Shown here: positions 1 to 8,232 of the stretch, in pieces
Position numbering within the stretch: the first letter of the stretch is position 1
Layout of the letters: every line of letters starts with the position of its first letter
Origin: Bacteroidales bacterium
Lineage (GTDB): Bacteria; Bacteroidota; Bacteroidia; Bacteroidales; UBA932
NCBI GenBank assembly: GCA_017548985.1
Contig: JAFYYW010000026.1
Location: 93,235 to 157,234, forward strand
Reading direction: 5' to 3'
DNA length: 64,000 nucleotides
Notes under the pieces: model-generated
What the model was told of the DNA's origin: nothing
The model's database searches: none
Seen by the model: the letters and a program-made list of their open reading frames with translations, nothing else
Translations under genes and position numbers: made by a program

Positions 1-54
1 AGTTGCTCGCCGCTATAGAAAAGCATATTAACGATAGATAAACCTTTAATATTC

Positions 55-306
55 ATGAATATGTTAACATTTATCCCTTTAGGTGTCGTTGGACCTTGGC
101 AGATAGTTATTATCGCCCTTGTCATCCTTCTCCTTTTCGGAGGCAAGAAGATTCCTGAGCTCATGCATGGCCTTGGCAAAGGAATGAAGAGTTTCAAACA
201 GGGAATGAACGAGGTCGAGAAGCAGATCGGGGACATCGAGAATGACATGAACGCTCCCGCCAAGAGCCCCGATAAGATCGAGAAGAAAGAAGAATACCAG
301 CAGTAA
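55..306 (+). CDS. tatA: Sec-independent translocase subunit TatA/TatE
   Basis: An 83-residue protein with the TatA layout. A short N-terminus leads into one membrane helix (about residues 12-28), then the FGGKKIPEL hinge, an amphipathic helix (about 30-50) and a charged, Lys/Glu-rich tail. TatA oligomers form the pore that exports folded twin-arginine proteins across the inner membrane. tatC starts two bases after the stop, so the pair is one transcription unit. ATG 55 is used; ATG 61 in the same frame would remove only two residues. Recognised by motif and by the tatC neighbour. Confidence 0.95.
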   Translation: MNMLTFIPLGVVGPWQIVIIALVILLLFGGKKIPELMHGLGKGMKSFKQGMNEVEKQIGDIENDMNAPAKSPDKIEKKEEYQQ

Positions 307-308
307 GC

Positions 309-1112
309 GTGTCCGAGGAAGAGAAGAATGCGCAGGATGTGGCCGAGATGTCCTTCTGGGACCATCTCGAGGTATTGAGAGGAACTATATTCCGCTCATT
401 GCTAGCTATTACCATAATCAGTATAGTTGTCTTCTGTTTTAAGAAGTTCGTGTTTGACGATGTGGTCCTGGCGCCCACCAGAAGTGATTTCTGGGTGTAC
501 AAGATGCTGAACATGGATGTCAACATGAACCTTGTGAACCTCGAGATCTCCACCCAGTTCTTCGTGCACCTCAAAGTGGCTTTCCAGCTTGGATTCATCC
601 TCTCTTTCCCGTTCATCGTCTGGGAGATATGGAAATTCATAGCTCCCGCTTTGTACCAGAATGAGAAGAAGACCGTCAGGGGTGTATTCCTGGCCGCCTC
701 TTTTCTTTTCTATCTTGGTCTTTATATCGGATATGTTCTGATCGTCCCCATCTCACTTAACTTCTTCCTTGGGTACAAGATCAGTGACGCTGTGGTCAAC
801 ACCATATCGTTGAACTCCTACATATCCCTTTTCACCTCGACAATCCTTGCCTTTGGTATCGTCTTCGAGTTTCCTGCCGTCGTAGTGATCCTGAACAAGT
901 TGGGTATGGTTTATAAGGACACTATGAACAAGTACAGGAAACACGCTATCGTGGCCATCCTTTGTATCGCCGCTATCATCACTCCGGCTGACCCGTTCTC
1001 AATGATGATAGCCGCCGCTCCTCTTTTGCTTCTTTATGAGGCAAGTGTCATCTTCTGCAAGCCCAGACCGGCTGATGAGGATTTGGGAGAAGGTGAGCCT
1101 GAAACATCCTAG
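309..1112 (+). CDS. tatC: Twin-arginine translocase subunit TatC
   Basis: A 267-residue polytopic membrane protein with six predicted helices. The N-terminal cytoplasmic segment carries the conserved SFWDHLEVLRG stretch (HL-x-EL-R type) that contacts the RR signal peptide. The periplasmic/loop motif FIAPALYQNEKK is typical of the family. TatC is the receptor of the Tat complex. The start is GTG at 309, two bases after the tatA stop; an in-frame ATG at residue 14 would still keep the signature, so the exact start is uncertain. The stop lies two bases before the next gene. Confidence 0.95.
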   Translation: MSEEEKNAQDVAEMSFWDHLEVLRGTIFRSLLAITIISIVVFCFKKFVFDDVVLAPTRSDFWVYKMLNMDVNMNLVNLEISTQFFVHLKVAFQLGFILSFPFIVWEIWKFIAPALYQNEKKTVRGVFLAASFLFYLGLYIGYVLIVPISLNFFLGYKISDAVVNTISLNSYISLFTSTILAFGIVFEFPAVVVILNKLGMVYKDTMNKYRKHAIVAILCIAAIITPADPFSMMIAAAPLLLLYEASVIFCKPRPADEDLGEGEPETS

Positions 1113-1114
1113 GA

Positions 1115-3070
1115 ATGATCTCCATCAACTCATTGACTGTCTCGTTCGGCGGATTTACCCTGCTAGACAGCATTGACTTCCATATCAGCGAGAATGACAA
1201 GATCGGCCTCGTCGGAAAGAACGGAGCCGGTAAATCGACAGTCATGAAGCTGATATGCGGGTTGCAGAGTCCGACATCGGGATCTATTGACAAACCCAAT
1301 GATATAAGGATAGGGTATCTTCCACAGATCATGGACCATCACAAGGGCCGCACAGTGATGGAGGAGGCCCTGACCGCTTTTGACCAGGTCAATGCCATAC
1401 AGGAGGAACTAGACGCCATCGGAGTCACATTGGCTTCCAGAACCGACTATGAGTCAGAATCTTACATGAACCTGATCAGCCGGATGAATGACCTTAGCGA
1501 CGCCTTGGCCTTCTTCCATTCGGAACCTCCGGAGGTCCTTGCTGAGAAGACTCTCCTTGGACTCGGGTTCAAAGACACAGACTTCGGTAGAAAGACCGAG
1601 ACTTTCAGCCAAGGTTGGAACATGAGGATTGAGCTGGCGAAAATCCTGTTGTCCGATCCGGATGTCCTGCTGCTTGACGAGCCCACCAACCATCTGGATA
1701 TAGAGTCTATCGAGTGGCTGGAGGATTACCTTAAGAACCGCAAGGGATCCCTTTTGCTCGTGTCTCATGACAGGAAGTTCCTGGACAATGTCACGAACCG
1801 GACCGTAGAGATCATGCTCGGTCATATTCACGACTATAAAGTCCCTTATAGCCAATACGTTGAGCTGAGAAAAGAACGGCTCTCGCAGCAGACGGCGGCA
1901 TACGAGAACCAGCAGCGGATGATAGAGAAAACTGAGGATTTCATCAACCGCTTCCGCTACAAGCCGACCAAGTCTAACCAGGTACAGTCGAGGATAAAAC
2001 AGCTTGAGAAATTGGACAGGATCGAGATCGACGAGACCGATAATGTGCGTCTGACCGTCAAGTTTCCTCCGGCTCCACGAGCTGGTGACATAGTGTTCAA
2101 GGCTTCCGGAATCACAGTGGGTTACCCGGGCAAGGTGGTCTTCTCCGACGCTGACATTGAAGTCAAAAGAGGTGAGAAGGTGGCGTTGATCGGTCGTAAC
2201 GGCGAGGGGAAAACAACTTTGATGAGGGTTGTGGCAGGTGAGTTAGAACCTTTAAAAGGTGAGGCCAAGATAGGCTACAACGTTTCTTTGGGATATTACG
2301 CCCAGAACCAGGAAGACATTCTGGACCAGAAACTTACGGTCTGGGAAACTCTCGATAACATCGCGGTGGGAGACATCAGGACCAAGCTGCGGGACATCCT
2401 TGCCCAGTTCCTGTTCCGCGGAGAGGATATCGATAAGAAGGTCAGTATCTTGTCAGGTGGAGAGAGGGCAAGGCTAGGGATGGCCAAGTTCATGCTCCAA
2501 CCATACAACCTCCTGGCCTTGGACGAGCCTACCAACCATATGGATATCAAGTCCAAGGAGATTCTCAAGCAGGCTCTGAAAGCATACGATGGCACATTGA
2601 TTGTTGTGTCTCATGACCGTGACTTCCTTGACGGCTTGGTCGACAAGATGTACGAGTTCCGGGATGGGAGGGTGAAGGAACATCTCGGAGGAGTCTCTGA
2701 CTTCCTTGAGAAACGTAAAATCGAGAATCTTAGAGAGTTGGAACGGAGATTCGGGTCTGCAACAGCAAATCCAGTGGCAAGTGAGGCAGCGAAAGCCGGC
2801 TCCGGGACTAGTAAGGAGAAAGCGAGGGAGGATTTCGAGAAGAGGAGGAATGAGTCCAAGGAAATCGCCAGACTGAAGCGCCGTGTGGAGTTCCTGGAAA
2901 GTGAGATAGGGAAAATAGAGGAGAAGATGAAAGAGATTGAGAAAGTGCTGTCAAACCCTGGCAAAGATGATGATATCTTGGAACTGACCCGTACATATCT
3001 CGAGCACAAGCGTGAACTTGACCACAAGACTGCCGAGTGGGAGTCATTAATGGAGAAATTGGACGAATAA
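1115..3070 (+). CDS. ABC-F family ATPase (ribosome-associated type)
   Basis: A 651-residue protein with two ABC ATPase domains and no membrane segment. Walker A motifs are GKNGAGKST (about residues 34-42) and GRNGEGKTT (about 358-366). Both Walker B regions end in LDEPTNH. The second signature is canonical (LSGGERARLG); the first is changed to FSQGWNMRIE. A charged linker lies between the domains and a Lys/Glu-rich coiled coil forms the last ~100 residues. This layout is that of the EttA/Uup/YdiF branch of ABC-F proteins, which act on ribosomes or in DNA-repair-linked roles rather than transport. The exact subfamily cannot be set by eye. It starts two bases after tatC and may be co-transcribed. 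Confidence 0.9.
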   Translation: MISINSLTVSFGGFTLLDSIDFHISENDKIGLVGKNGAGKSTVMKLICGLQSPTSGSIDKPNDIRIGYLPQIMDHHKGRTVMEEALTAFDQVNAIQEELDAIGVTLASRTDYESESYMNLISRMNDLSDALAFFHSEPPEVLAEKTLLGLGFKDTDFGRKTETFSQGWNMRIELAKILLSDPDVLLLDEPTNHLDIESIEWLEDYLKNRKGSLLLVSHDRKFLDNVTNRTVEIMLGHIHDYKVPYSQYVELRKERLSQQTAAYENQQRMIEKTEDFINRFRYKPTKSNQVQSRIKQLEKLDRIEIDETDNVRLTVKFPPAPRAGDIVFKASGITVGYPGKVVFSDADIEVKRGEKVALIGRNGEGKTTLMRVVAGELEPLKGEAKIGYNVSLGYYAQNQEDILDQKLTVWETLDNIAVGDIRTKLRDILAQFLFRGEDIDKKVSILSGGERARLGMAKFMLQPYNLLALDEPTNHMDIKSKEILKQALKAYDGTLIVVSHDRDFLDGLVDKMYEFRDGRVKEHLGGVSDFLEKRKIENLRELERRFGSATANPVASEAAKAGSGTSKEKAREDFEKRRNESKEIARLKRRVEFLESEIGKIEEKMKEIEKVLSNPGKDDDILELTRTYLEHKRELDHKTAEWESLMEKLDE

Positions 3071-3083
3071 ATCAAAAATACTG

Positions 3084-4004
3084 ATGATTATGAAAACATT
3101 GGTTAATAATTTGTTAGTTATTGTTATCTGTATCATAGCATCAACTGTTTGCGCCTCTTCGCAGACCAGGTCAAAGGAGCATTCCTTATCTCCGTTTGAG
3201 GGGATAGAAGCTTCCGATGGGTTCAGGGTATCGATCACAAATGGCAATACATACAACGTCAAACTGACTATGAATGACGCTCTTGAGAGTTACGTGGAAT
3301 GCTATGTCAAAGGCGGTGTGCTCCATCTCGGACTGGATAGTAAAAAAGTCCCGAAAGATTTTAAGAAACTCTTCAAGGGCAAAAACTCTCCGGAACTCAC
3401 TTTGATCGCCATTGTCACTATGCCGGTCTTGAAATCATTGACGCTGAATGACGAGTCGGAGTTTTACTCAGCCTCTGACCTGGCCGTAGGTGACCTGGCG
3501 ATCACGATGAGCGGGTCGTCTGAGGTGAATAATCTGAAGATATTCGGGAAGAGCCTCGAGCTTAATGTCGCGAAGAACGCGCGTTTCACAAACGCGAGTG
3601 TCAAAATGGAGAATGACGTCAAGGTCACTACCGACGTAAAAGGTGGGGTGACGATGGAATGTGATGCCGCGAATATCAAAATCACAGGTGGCGGATCATC
3701 TGAGATCAACATAAAAGGAAGTGTGGATGAGAATATTGCTGTCTCTACCACTGGAAGTTCCAAGATAACACTCGCCGGGAAAGCCAAGGCGATCGAAGTA
3801 GGTGGTAAGGCAACATCATCGAAAGTTGACGCGTCAGCCCTGGAGGTTGAGACGGCCGTCATGTCGATCATCGGGGTCGATGTTGATGTCTGGTCTTCAA
3901 AGTCACTGGAACTGGATCTTGGAAAGGGATCCGAGGTCACTTTCGCCGGTGATCCCCTGATCAAGATAATCAAAATCCAAAGCGCTTCTGTACTTAGAAA
4001 ATAA
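3084..4004 (+). CDS. GIN-domain (DUF2807) secreted protein
   Basis: A 306-residue protein with a signal peptide (hydrophobic core about residues 6-20, likely cut near CASSQ). The rest is a repetitive beta-rich body with many SGSSE/GGGSSEI/TGSSKI motifs. This is the hallmark of the putative auto-transporter adhesin head GIN domain (DUF2807), a right-handed beta-helix common in Bacteroidota; its function is unknown. It is expected in the periplasm or at the surface. Two starts are possible, ATG 3084 and ATG 3090 (MKTLV...). Its stop codon shares a base with the ATG of the following dipeptidase, so the two are probably translationally coupled. Confidence 0.8.
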   Translation: MIMKTLVNNLLVIVICIIASTVCASSQTRSKEHSLSPFEGIEASDGFRVSITNGNTYNVKLTMNDALESYVECYVKGGVLHLGLDSKKVPKDFKKLFKGKNSPELTLIAIVTMPVLKSLTLNDESEFYSASDLAVGDLAITMSGSSEVNNLKIFGKSLELNVAKNARFTNASVKMENDVKVTTDVKGGVTMECDAANIKITGGGSSEINIKGSVDENIAVSTTGSSKITLAGKAKAIEVGGKATSSKVDASALEVETAVMSIIGVDVDVWSSKSLELDLGKGSEVTFAGDPLIKIIKIQSASVLRK

Positions 4005-4987
4005 TGTTTGTCCTTGACACCCATTGCGACACCCCGACCCTTTTGATAAAAGGGATGGATCTTGGGGTTGGCGCCCCGGAGGGGCAGGTGGATCTCCCGA
4101 AATTGAAGGCTGGGGGAGTCGACGCCGCGTTTTTCGCCTTGTACACATCAGCTGAGCTTTCTCCGGAGGCAGCCACAACCCGAGCTCTGGAGATGCTCGC
4201 CAGCATATATGACGCGGTCGGGAAGTATCACGACCGGATAGCTATCGCGACCTCTCCATCAGAGGCGCTTGCCAACAAAGAGAAAGGTCTGTTCTCCGTT
4301 TTGATCGGTATCGAGAACGGAGCCCCTATCCAGAAATCATTGCCACTCCTGAGGCTGTTCTATCGTTTCGGAGCCAGGTATATGACTCTTACCCATAACG
4401 GGGATAATGAGATAGCTGACGCGGCTATGGAAGGAAGACGTTGGGGTGGCTTGAGTCCATTCGGTAGGGAGGTTGTCGCGGAGATGAATCGACTTGGAAT
4501 GATCATTGATATGGCACACGTTTCTGACCTGACATTCAATGATGTACTTGCATGTTCAAAGTCGCCGATTGTCTCTACCCACTCATGCTGCAGGGCCCTT
4601 GCGAACCATCCGAGGAACATGACAGATGATATGATCCGGCGTATGGCTGACAAAGGCGGCGTGATACAGATCAACTTCTACCCATCCTTCCTCTCTGATT
4701 CTTTCGCCAAGGCTTATGCCGCCTCTGGAGAGATCACTATTTCCAGGCCGACAGCTGAAGATGTCGTCCGGCATATTAGTCATGCCGTCAATGTGGGAGG
4801 TATTGAACATGTCGGAATCGGGACAGATTTCGATGGGATTGAGGTGACTCCGGAAGGTCTTGAGGACGTCTCAAAACTACCAATCGTATTCGACCTTTTG
4901 ACAAAGAAGGGATTCTCAGAGGATCAAATCGAGAAGATTGCCGGAGCTAATTTCATGAGAGTCTTTAATGACGTGATTTCCAAATAG
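4004..4987 (+). CDS. Peptidase family M19 (renal-type) dipeptidase
   Basis: A 327-residue cytoplasmic-looking enzyme with the M19 metal-binding motifs in order: DTHCDT near the N-terminus (HxD), GIENGAP (bridging Glu), DMAHVSD and STHSCCRAL (His ligands), and GIGTDFDG near the C-terminus. Family members are binuclear-zinc dipeptidases that split a wide range of dipeptides, including D-residue forms. The start ATG overlaps the upstream stop codon by one base. No signal peptide is visible. A palindromic terminator follows at 5014-5043. Confidence 0.9.
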   Translation: MFVLDTHCDTPTLLIKGMDLGVGAPEGQVDLPKLKAGGVDAAFFALYTSAELSPEAATTRALEMLASIYDAVGKYHDRIAIATSPSEALANKEKGLFSVLIGIENGAPIQKSLPLLRLFYRFGARYMTLTHNGDNEIADAAMEGRRWGGLSPFGREVVAEMNRLGMIIDMAHVSDLTFNDVLACSKSPIVSTHSCCRALANHPRNMTDDMIRRMADKGGVIQINFYPSFLSDSFAKAYAASGEITISRPTAEDVVRHISHAVNVGGIEHVGIGTDFDGIEVTPEGLEDVSKLPIVFDLLTKKGFSEDQIEKIAGANFMRVFNDVISK

Positions 4988-5013
4988 TTATAAGGAATAA
5001 TAAATAAAAACAA

Positions 5014-5043
5014 TGGGTGTGTAACAATATTGTTATACACCCA
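5014..5043. terminator. Palindromic bidirectional terminator
   Basis: The arms TGGGTGTGTAACAAT (5014-5028) and its near-perfect complement (5029-5043, one G-T wobble) abut with no spacer. An A-rich run lies on the left and an AT-rich run on the right. It sits between two genes that converge (dipeptidase and cinA), as expected for a terminator shared by both strands. Confidence 0.7.
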
Positions 5044-5069
5044 AACTATTTTGTTTTATATTCTAAGTA

Positions 5070-6341
5070 TTAATACTTTAAGTCTTTAAGGATATAAAGT
5101 CTCAATTCATCTAGGGCAGCAGAGGTAAACCTCTCTATATTCCTCTTTCTGTCATTCTTATAGACACGTCGGACTGTAGATGTGCCATGGGGGCCGGAGA
5201 CCCCAATCCACACTGTACCGACTGGATTTCTCTCATCTCCGGCGGGGCCGGCCAGGCCGGTTGTCGCGACAGAGAACGTGCTTCCGGTGAGTTTGCGGAC
5301 TCCCTCCGCCATCGCCGCGGCGACTTCAGAACTGACCACCCCATAGGTCTCGACGGTTTCGGGATCCACACCCAGAACTGACTCTTTAACAGCCACCGCG
5401 TAAGACGTTACGGAACCGAGATAATACTCGGAGGCTCCGGGAACAGAGGTTATCAACGATGAGATCATACCCCCGGTGCAGGATTCGGCGGCGCTTAGGG
5501 TCTTGCCTGTGCCCCTGAGAAGCGCCCCCACAGCGTTCTGGAGTGTGTCATCAGAGTAAGAATATATCTTATCACCCAAAATGGGCTCAAGGGCCGCGAA
5601 ACGCTCATCTATGCGCCTCTCCTCATCTTCTTTGTTCCCACCATAAATAGAGAGCCTGAGACGGACTCCCGTAAGCTGGTTGGGGAGATATGCCAGATGC
5701 ATGTCCTCGGGAAGACTATCCTCCCATGGCTCAATCAGTTTGGAAAGAGCCGACTCAGCGAGCCCGGCGACCATCACGCATTTATGGAAGATGTCAGTCA
5801 GGGAATTATGGTTCCTTATATCTTCGATGACATCAGGCAATGCTCCAATAGCCTCAAAGGGCACTCCCGGCAGGGAATACAGAGTAGCAGGGTGGCCAAA
5901 TCTTTCTTCCGGGAACCTGAACACCATAATGGGAGCCGTCCCCAAACGGTTTGGTATCACCTCGCAGGTGTCCGGGACAAGCGCCTGTGCCCTGTTGATA
6001 TCCAATATATCGAGTCCCCGAGAGCGGAGAATGTCGTGTATTATTGCCATCTGGACAGGATTCTCCACATATTCGCCACTGCCGCTCATCTCAGCAAGGG
6101 CAGATTTGGTGATATCGTCCTTTGTGGGTCCGAGCCCTCCGGTGGTAATGACTATATTACTGATTCTCAACTCATTCTCGAGGTTCCCTATGATCTCGCC
6201 ACGGTCATCCCCAATAGAAAGGGTCCGGCCGACTTTAATTCCGATTTCCTCAAGGGAGCGTGCGATAGCGGATGAGTTTGTGTCCACAATCTGGCCTATC
6301 AGTATCTCGTCGCCGATTGTGCAAATAGAAGCTCCTATCAT
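5070..6341 (-). CDS. cinA: CinA-like protein (MoCF-like plus nicotinamide-nucleotide amidase domains)
   Basis: A 423-residue two-domain protein. Residues about 4-170 form the MoCF/COG1058 domain (TIGDEILIGQIVDTNS, TTGGLGPTKDDIT). Residues about 255-415 form the CinA C-terminal domain (AESCTGG, TGLAGPAGD, PVGTVWIGV). Characterised homologues hydrolyse ADP-ribose with the N-terminal domain and deamidate NMN with the C-terminal one, so the likely role is pyridine-nucleotide salvage. Its start overlaps the pyrD stop by four bases, placing it last in a regulator-pyrD-cinA unit. Confidence 0.93.
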   Translation of the reverse strand: MIGASICTIGDEILIGQIVDTNSSAIARSLEEIGIKVGRTLSIGDDRGEIIGNLENELRISNIVITTGGLGPTKDDITKSALAEMSGSGEYVENPVQMAIIHDILRSRGLDILDINRAQALVPDTCEVIPNRLGTAPIMVFRFPEERFGHPATLYSLPGVPFEAIGALPDVIEDIRNHNSLTDIFHKCVMVAGLAESALSKLIEPWEDSLPEDMHLAYLPNQLTGVRLRLSIYGGNKEDEERRIDERFAALEPILGDKIYSYSDDTLQNAVGALLRGTGKTLSAAESCTGGMISSLITSVPGASEYYLGSVTSYAVAVKESVLGVDPETVETYGVVSSEVAAAMAEGVRKLTGSTFSVATTGLAGPAGDERNPVGTVWIGVSGPHGTSTVRRVYKNDRKRNIERFTSAALDELRLYILKDLKY

Positions 6342-7366
6342 TTCAATCCTTTAAGAATCTTTTTCACGGCACCTGGGCCTTCGTATATGAATCCGGTGCA
6401 AATCTCAATCAGAGAGGCGCCGGCATCCAGCATCTGGCGGGCCTCGTCCGGTCCCATAATGCCACCCACACCGATTATCGGCAGCCTGCCAAGAGTGTGT
6501 TCATGAATATGCTTGACCAGGTTCAGGCTCTTTTTGAACAAAGGCGCTCCGGAAAGACCTCCTTTGCCGATCCTGTCCAACCTGTCTTTGGAGGTGGTCA
6601 AACCTTCCCTGGATGTGGTCGTGTTGCCGGCGACGATACCGTCAACGCCGGACATCATGCAGTAATCGAGGATTTCGTCCAGCTCTTCCAAGGCGATATC
6701 AGGGGAGACTTTTACCAAGATAGGTTTATAGGAATCATAGCAAATCCTCATCTCCAGAAGGGGATCGACCACATCTGACAGATACGACACGTCCTGCAGG
6801 TGCTGCAGACCTTCCACATTTGGGCATGAGACATTGACGGTGAACATATCCACAAAATCATATAAAAGTGAGAACGATTTTGTGTAATCACCGATTATGT
6901 CACCTTCAGAGGCGGAGGTGGTATTCTTCGCTATACTGGCGCAGATTATCGTTTTCGGATTGTCCCGCTTGATATGCTCAATAGCGTAAACCACACCTTT
7001 ATTATTTATTCCCATCCTGTTAATCAAGGCTTTGTCTTTGGGAATACGGAAAAGGCGGGGACGAGGATTGCCGTCCTGTGGCTCAGGAGTGAGAGATCCG
7101 ATCTCCACAAAAGAGAAACCGAACCATGAGATCTCATTGTAATATTCGCCGTTCTTGTCAATTCCAGCCGCAAGGCCAACAGGATTAGGGAAATCAAGGC
7201 CCCAGAGCTCACGTCGCAATGAAGGGGTCTTGTAGCGATAGATAAGCTTGATCAGAGAAGGGCAGAAGGGGATTATTCGGGCTATACGCAAAAGCCGGAA
7301 AGTCAGCCTGTGGGCCCTCTCCGCAGACATAAAAAACAAAAGCGGTCTGATCAAAAGCTTGTACAT
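6338..7366 (-). CDS. pyrD: Dihydroorotate dehydrogenase, class 2-like
   Basis: A 342-residue FMN enzyme of pyrimidine synthesis. The N-terminal helical extension (residues 1-45) that anchors class 2 enzymes to the membrane and quinone is present. The core follows as NPVGLAAGIDKNGEY, a GSLTPEPQDGNP loop, GIVAGNTTT and GGLSGAPL near the C-terminus. The catalytic-base loop reads NVSCPNVEGLQ, with Cys181 where Escherichia coli PyrD has Ser175; Cys is the class 1 residue. Overall layout still favours the quinone-linked class. It lies 17 bp after the regulator gene and overlaps cinA by 4 bp. Confidence 0.9.
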   Translation of the reverse strand: MYKLLIRPLLFFMSAERAHRLTFRLLRIARIIPFCPSLIKLIYRYKTPSLRRELWGLDFPNPVGLAAGIDKNGEYYNEISWFGFSFVEIGSLTPEPQDGNPRPRLFRIPKDKALINRMGINNKGVVYAIEHIKRDNPKTIICASIAKNTTSASEGDIIGDYTKSFSLLYDFVDMFTVNVSCPNVEGLQHLQDVSYLSDVVDPLLEMRICYDSYKPILVKVSPDIALEELDEILDYCMMSGVDGIVAGNTTTSREGLTTSKDRLDRIGKGGLSGAPLFKKSLNLVKHIHEHTLGRLPIIGVGGIMGPDEARQMLDAGASLIEICTGFIYEGPGAVKKILKGLK

Positions 7367-7383
7367 ACCGCGAATATAGCAAA

Positions 7384-7740
7384 TTAGACGATTTCCTGGA
7401 AAGTGCCGTTGTCGTAGAATATGACAACTTTCACGATTTTGGGCTGGTCAATCCGCGATTCGATGGATTCGGGAGTGTTCTCGAATATATTATCCGCCTC
7501 TTGAACGGGAATCTCAGGCTCTTGGCCGGTCACTTTGTACATCCTGCCACGTCCATTGATGAGCCATTCGAGATTCAGATTAGGGAATTGGCGGGAGAGA
7601 CTCTCGATGAAATCGTAGCCGGGCTTGTTACGTCCGGCGAGTATATGGGAGACGCTCGCCTTGGCTACACCGAGACGCTCGGCGAATTGTGATTGGGAGA
7701 TATTCTCGGCGTTGAGAAACTGTTGCAGACGCTGGTTCAT
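7384..7740 (-). CDS. Xre-family helix-turn-helix regulator
   Basis: A 118-residue protein. Residues about 5-60 form an HTH_3/Cro-CI fold, including SQSQFAERLGVAKASVSHIL and GRNKPGYDFIESL. A WLINGRGRMYK segment follows, typical of Bacteroidota Xre proteins with phage-repressor-like ends. The C-terminal 45 residues look disordered except for a final beta-like KVVIFYDNG. It is first gene of a unit with pyrD and cinA and has a good promoter at 7760-7791. The target is unknown; autoregulation is possible but not shown. Confidence 0.85.
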   Translation of the reverse strand: MNQRLQQFLNAENISQSQFAERLGVAKASVSHILAGRNKPGYDFIESLSRQFPNLNLEWLINGRGRMYKVTGQEPEIPVQEADNIFENTPESIESRIDQPKIVKVVIFYDNGTFQEIV

Positions 7741-7759
7741 GGGACGAATTCTTTGTTCA

Positions 7760-7791
7760 CAAATTTAATGATAAAGTTCGAAATTCCAAAA
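7760..7791 (-). promoter_or_regulatory. Bacteroidota-type promoter for the Xre gene
   Basis: On the minus strand, a -33 TTTG (plus-strand CAAA, 7788-7791) and a -7 TAAATTTG (7760-7767) are separated by 20 bp. Both match the Bacteroidota primary sigma consensus. Transcription would start about 10-15 bp before the ATG at 7740. Confidence 0.7.
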
Positions 7792-8200
7792 GGAAAGTTT
7801 ATCGGAATAACGATGACTTTGTTGAAATAAGATACAATAAATTAGCTAAGTTAAAGTTTAGTTAGCTATATGTAAATAGCTGATATTCTTTGTAATAAAT
7901 ATTAATTCAAACTCCATGAATCATAAAAACCCCAAATAGGGGAGTGGGTTTTACAATTCCTTTTAATCCTTAAAATTAATTTAATTTATATAACTATCTG
8001 ATATTAAGTAATTTATGCATCTACATACAATTTATTAAAATTTTCGTTTTTCAATTTTGTAAACCGCCATATATTTGAAAACAGATTTTACATTTCCACC
8101 ATGTTGTTTCGTATAACTGAACGCCGGAAAAGGACAATTTAACGCTAGAATCACATCCGCGACAGATATCGCGTGAAATGATTAAATTCGCGCTGGAGTT

Positions 8201-8208
8201 TATATTTG
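8201..8208 (+). promoter_or_regulatory. -7 promoter box for queA
   Basis: TATATTTG fits the Bacteroidota -7 consensus TAnnTTTG. No clear -33 TTTG is seen. Because the box covers the possible upstream start at 8206, it supports translation from ATG 8233. Confidence 0.55.
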
Positions 8209-8232
8209 TATAGAAATTTTGAATTGTCAACG

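Larger units (their letters stand above)
7741..8232. other. AT-rich intergenic region between divergent genes
   Basis: About 490 bp with no convincing gene, much richer in A+T than its surroundings. It holds the Xre promoter at its left end and the queA promoter at 8201-8208. Between them are a hairpin-like AAAACCC...GGGTTTT pair (7926-7951, with an inner CCCC/GGGG alternative), a second unattached TATATTTG box (8070-8077), and a small inverted repeat CGCGA/TCGCG (8157-8172). No tRNA or known small RNA is recognised. Confidence 0.5.
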
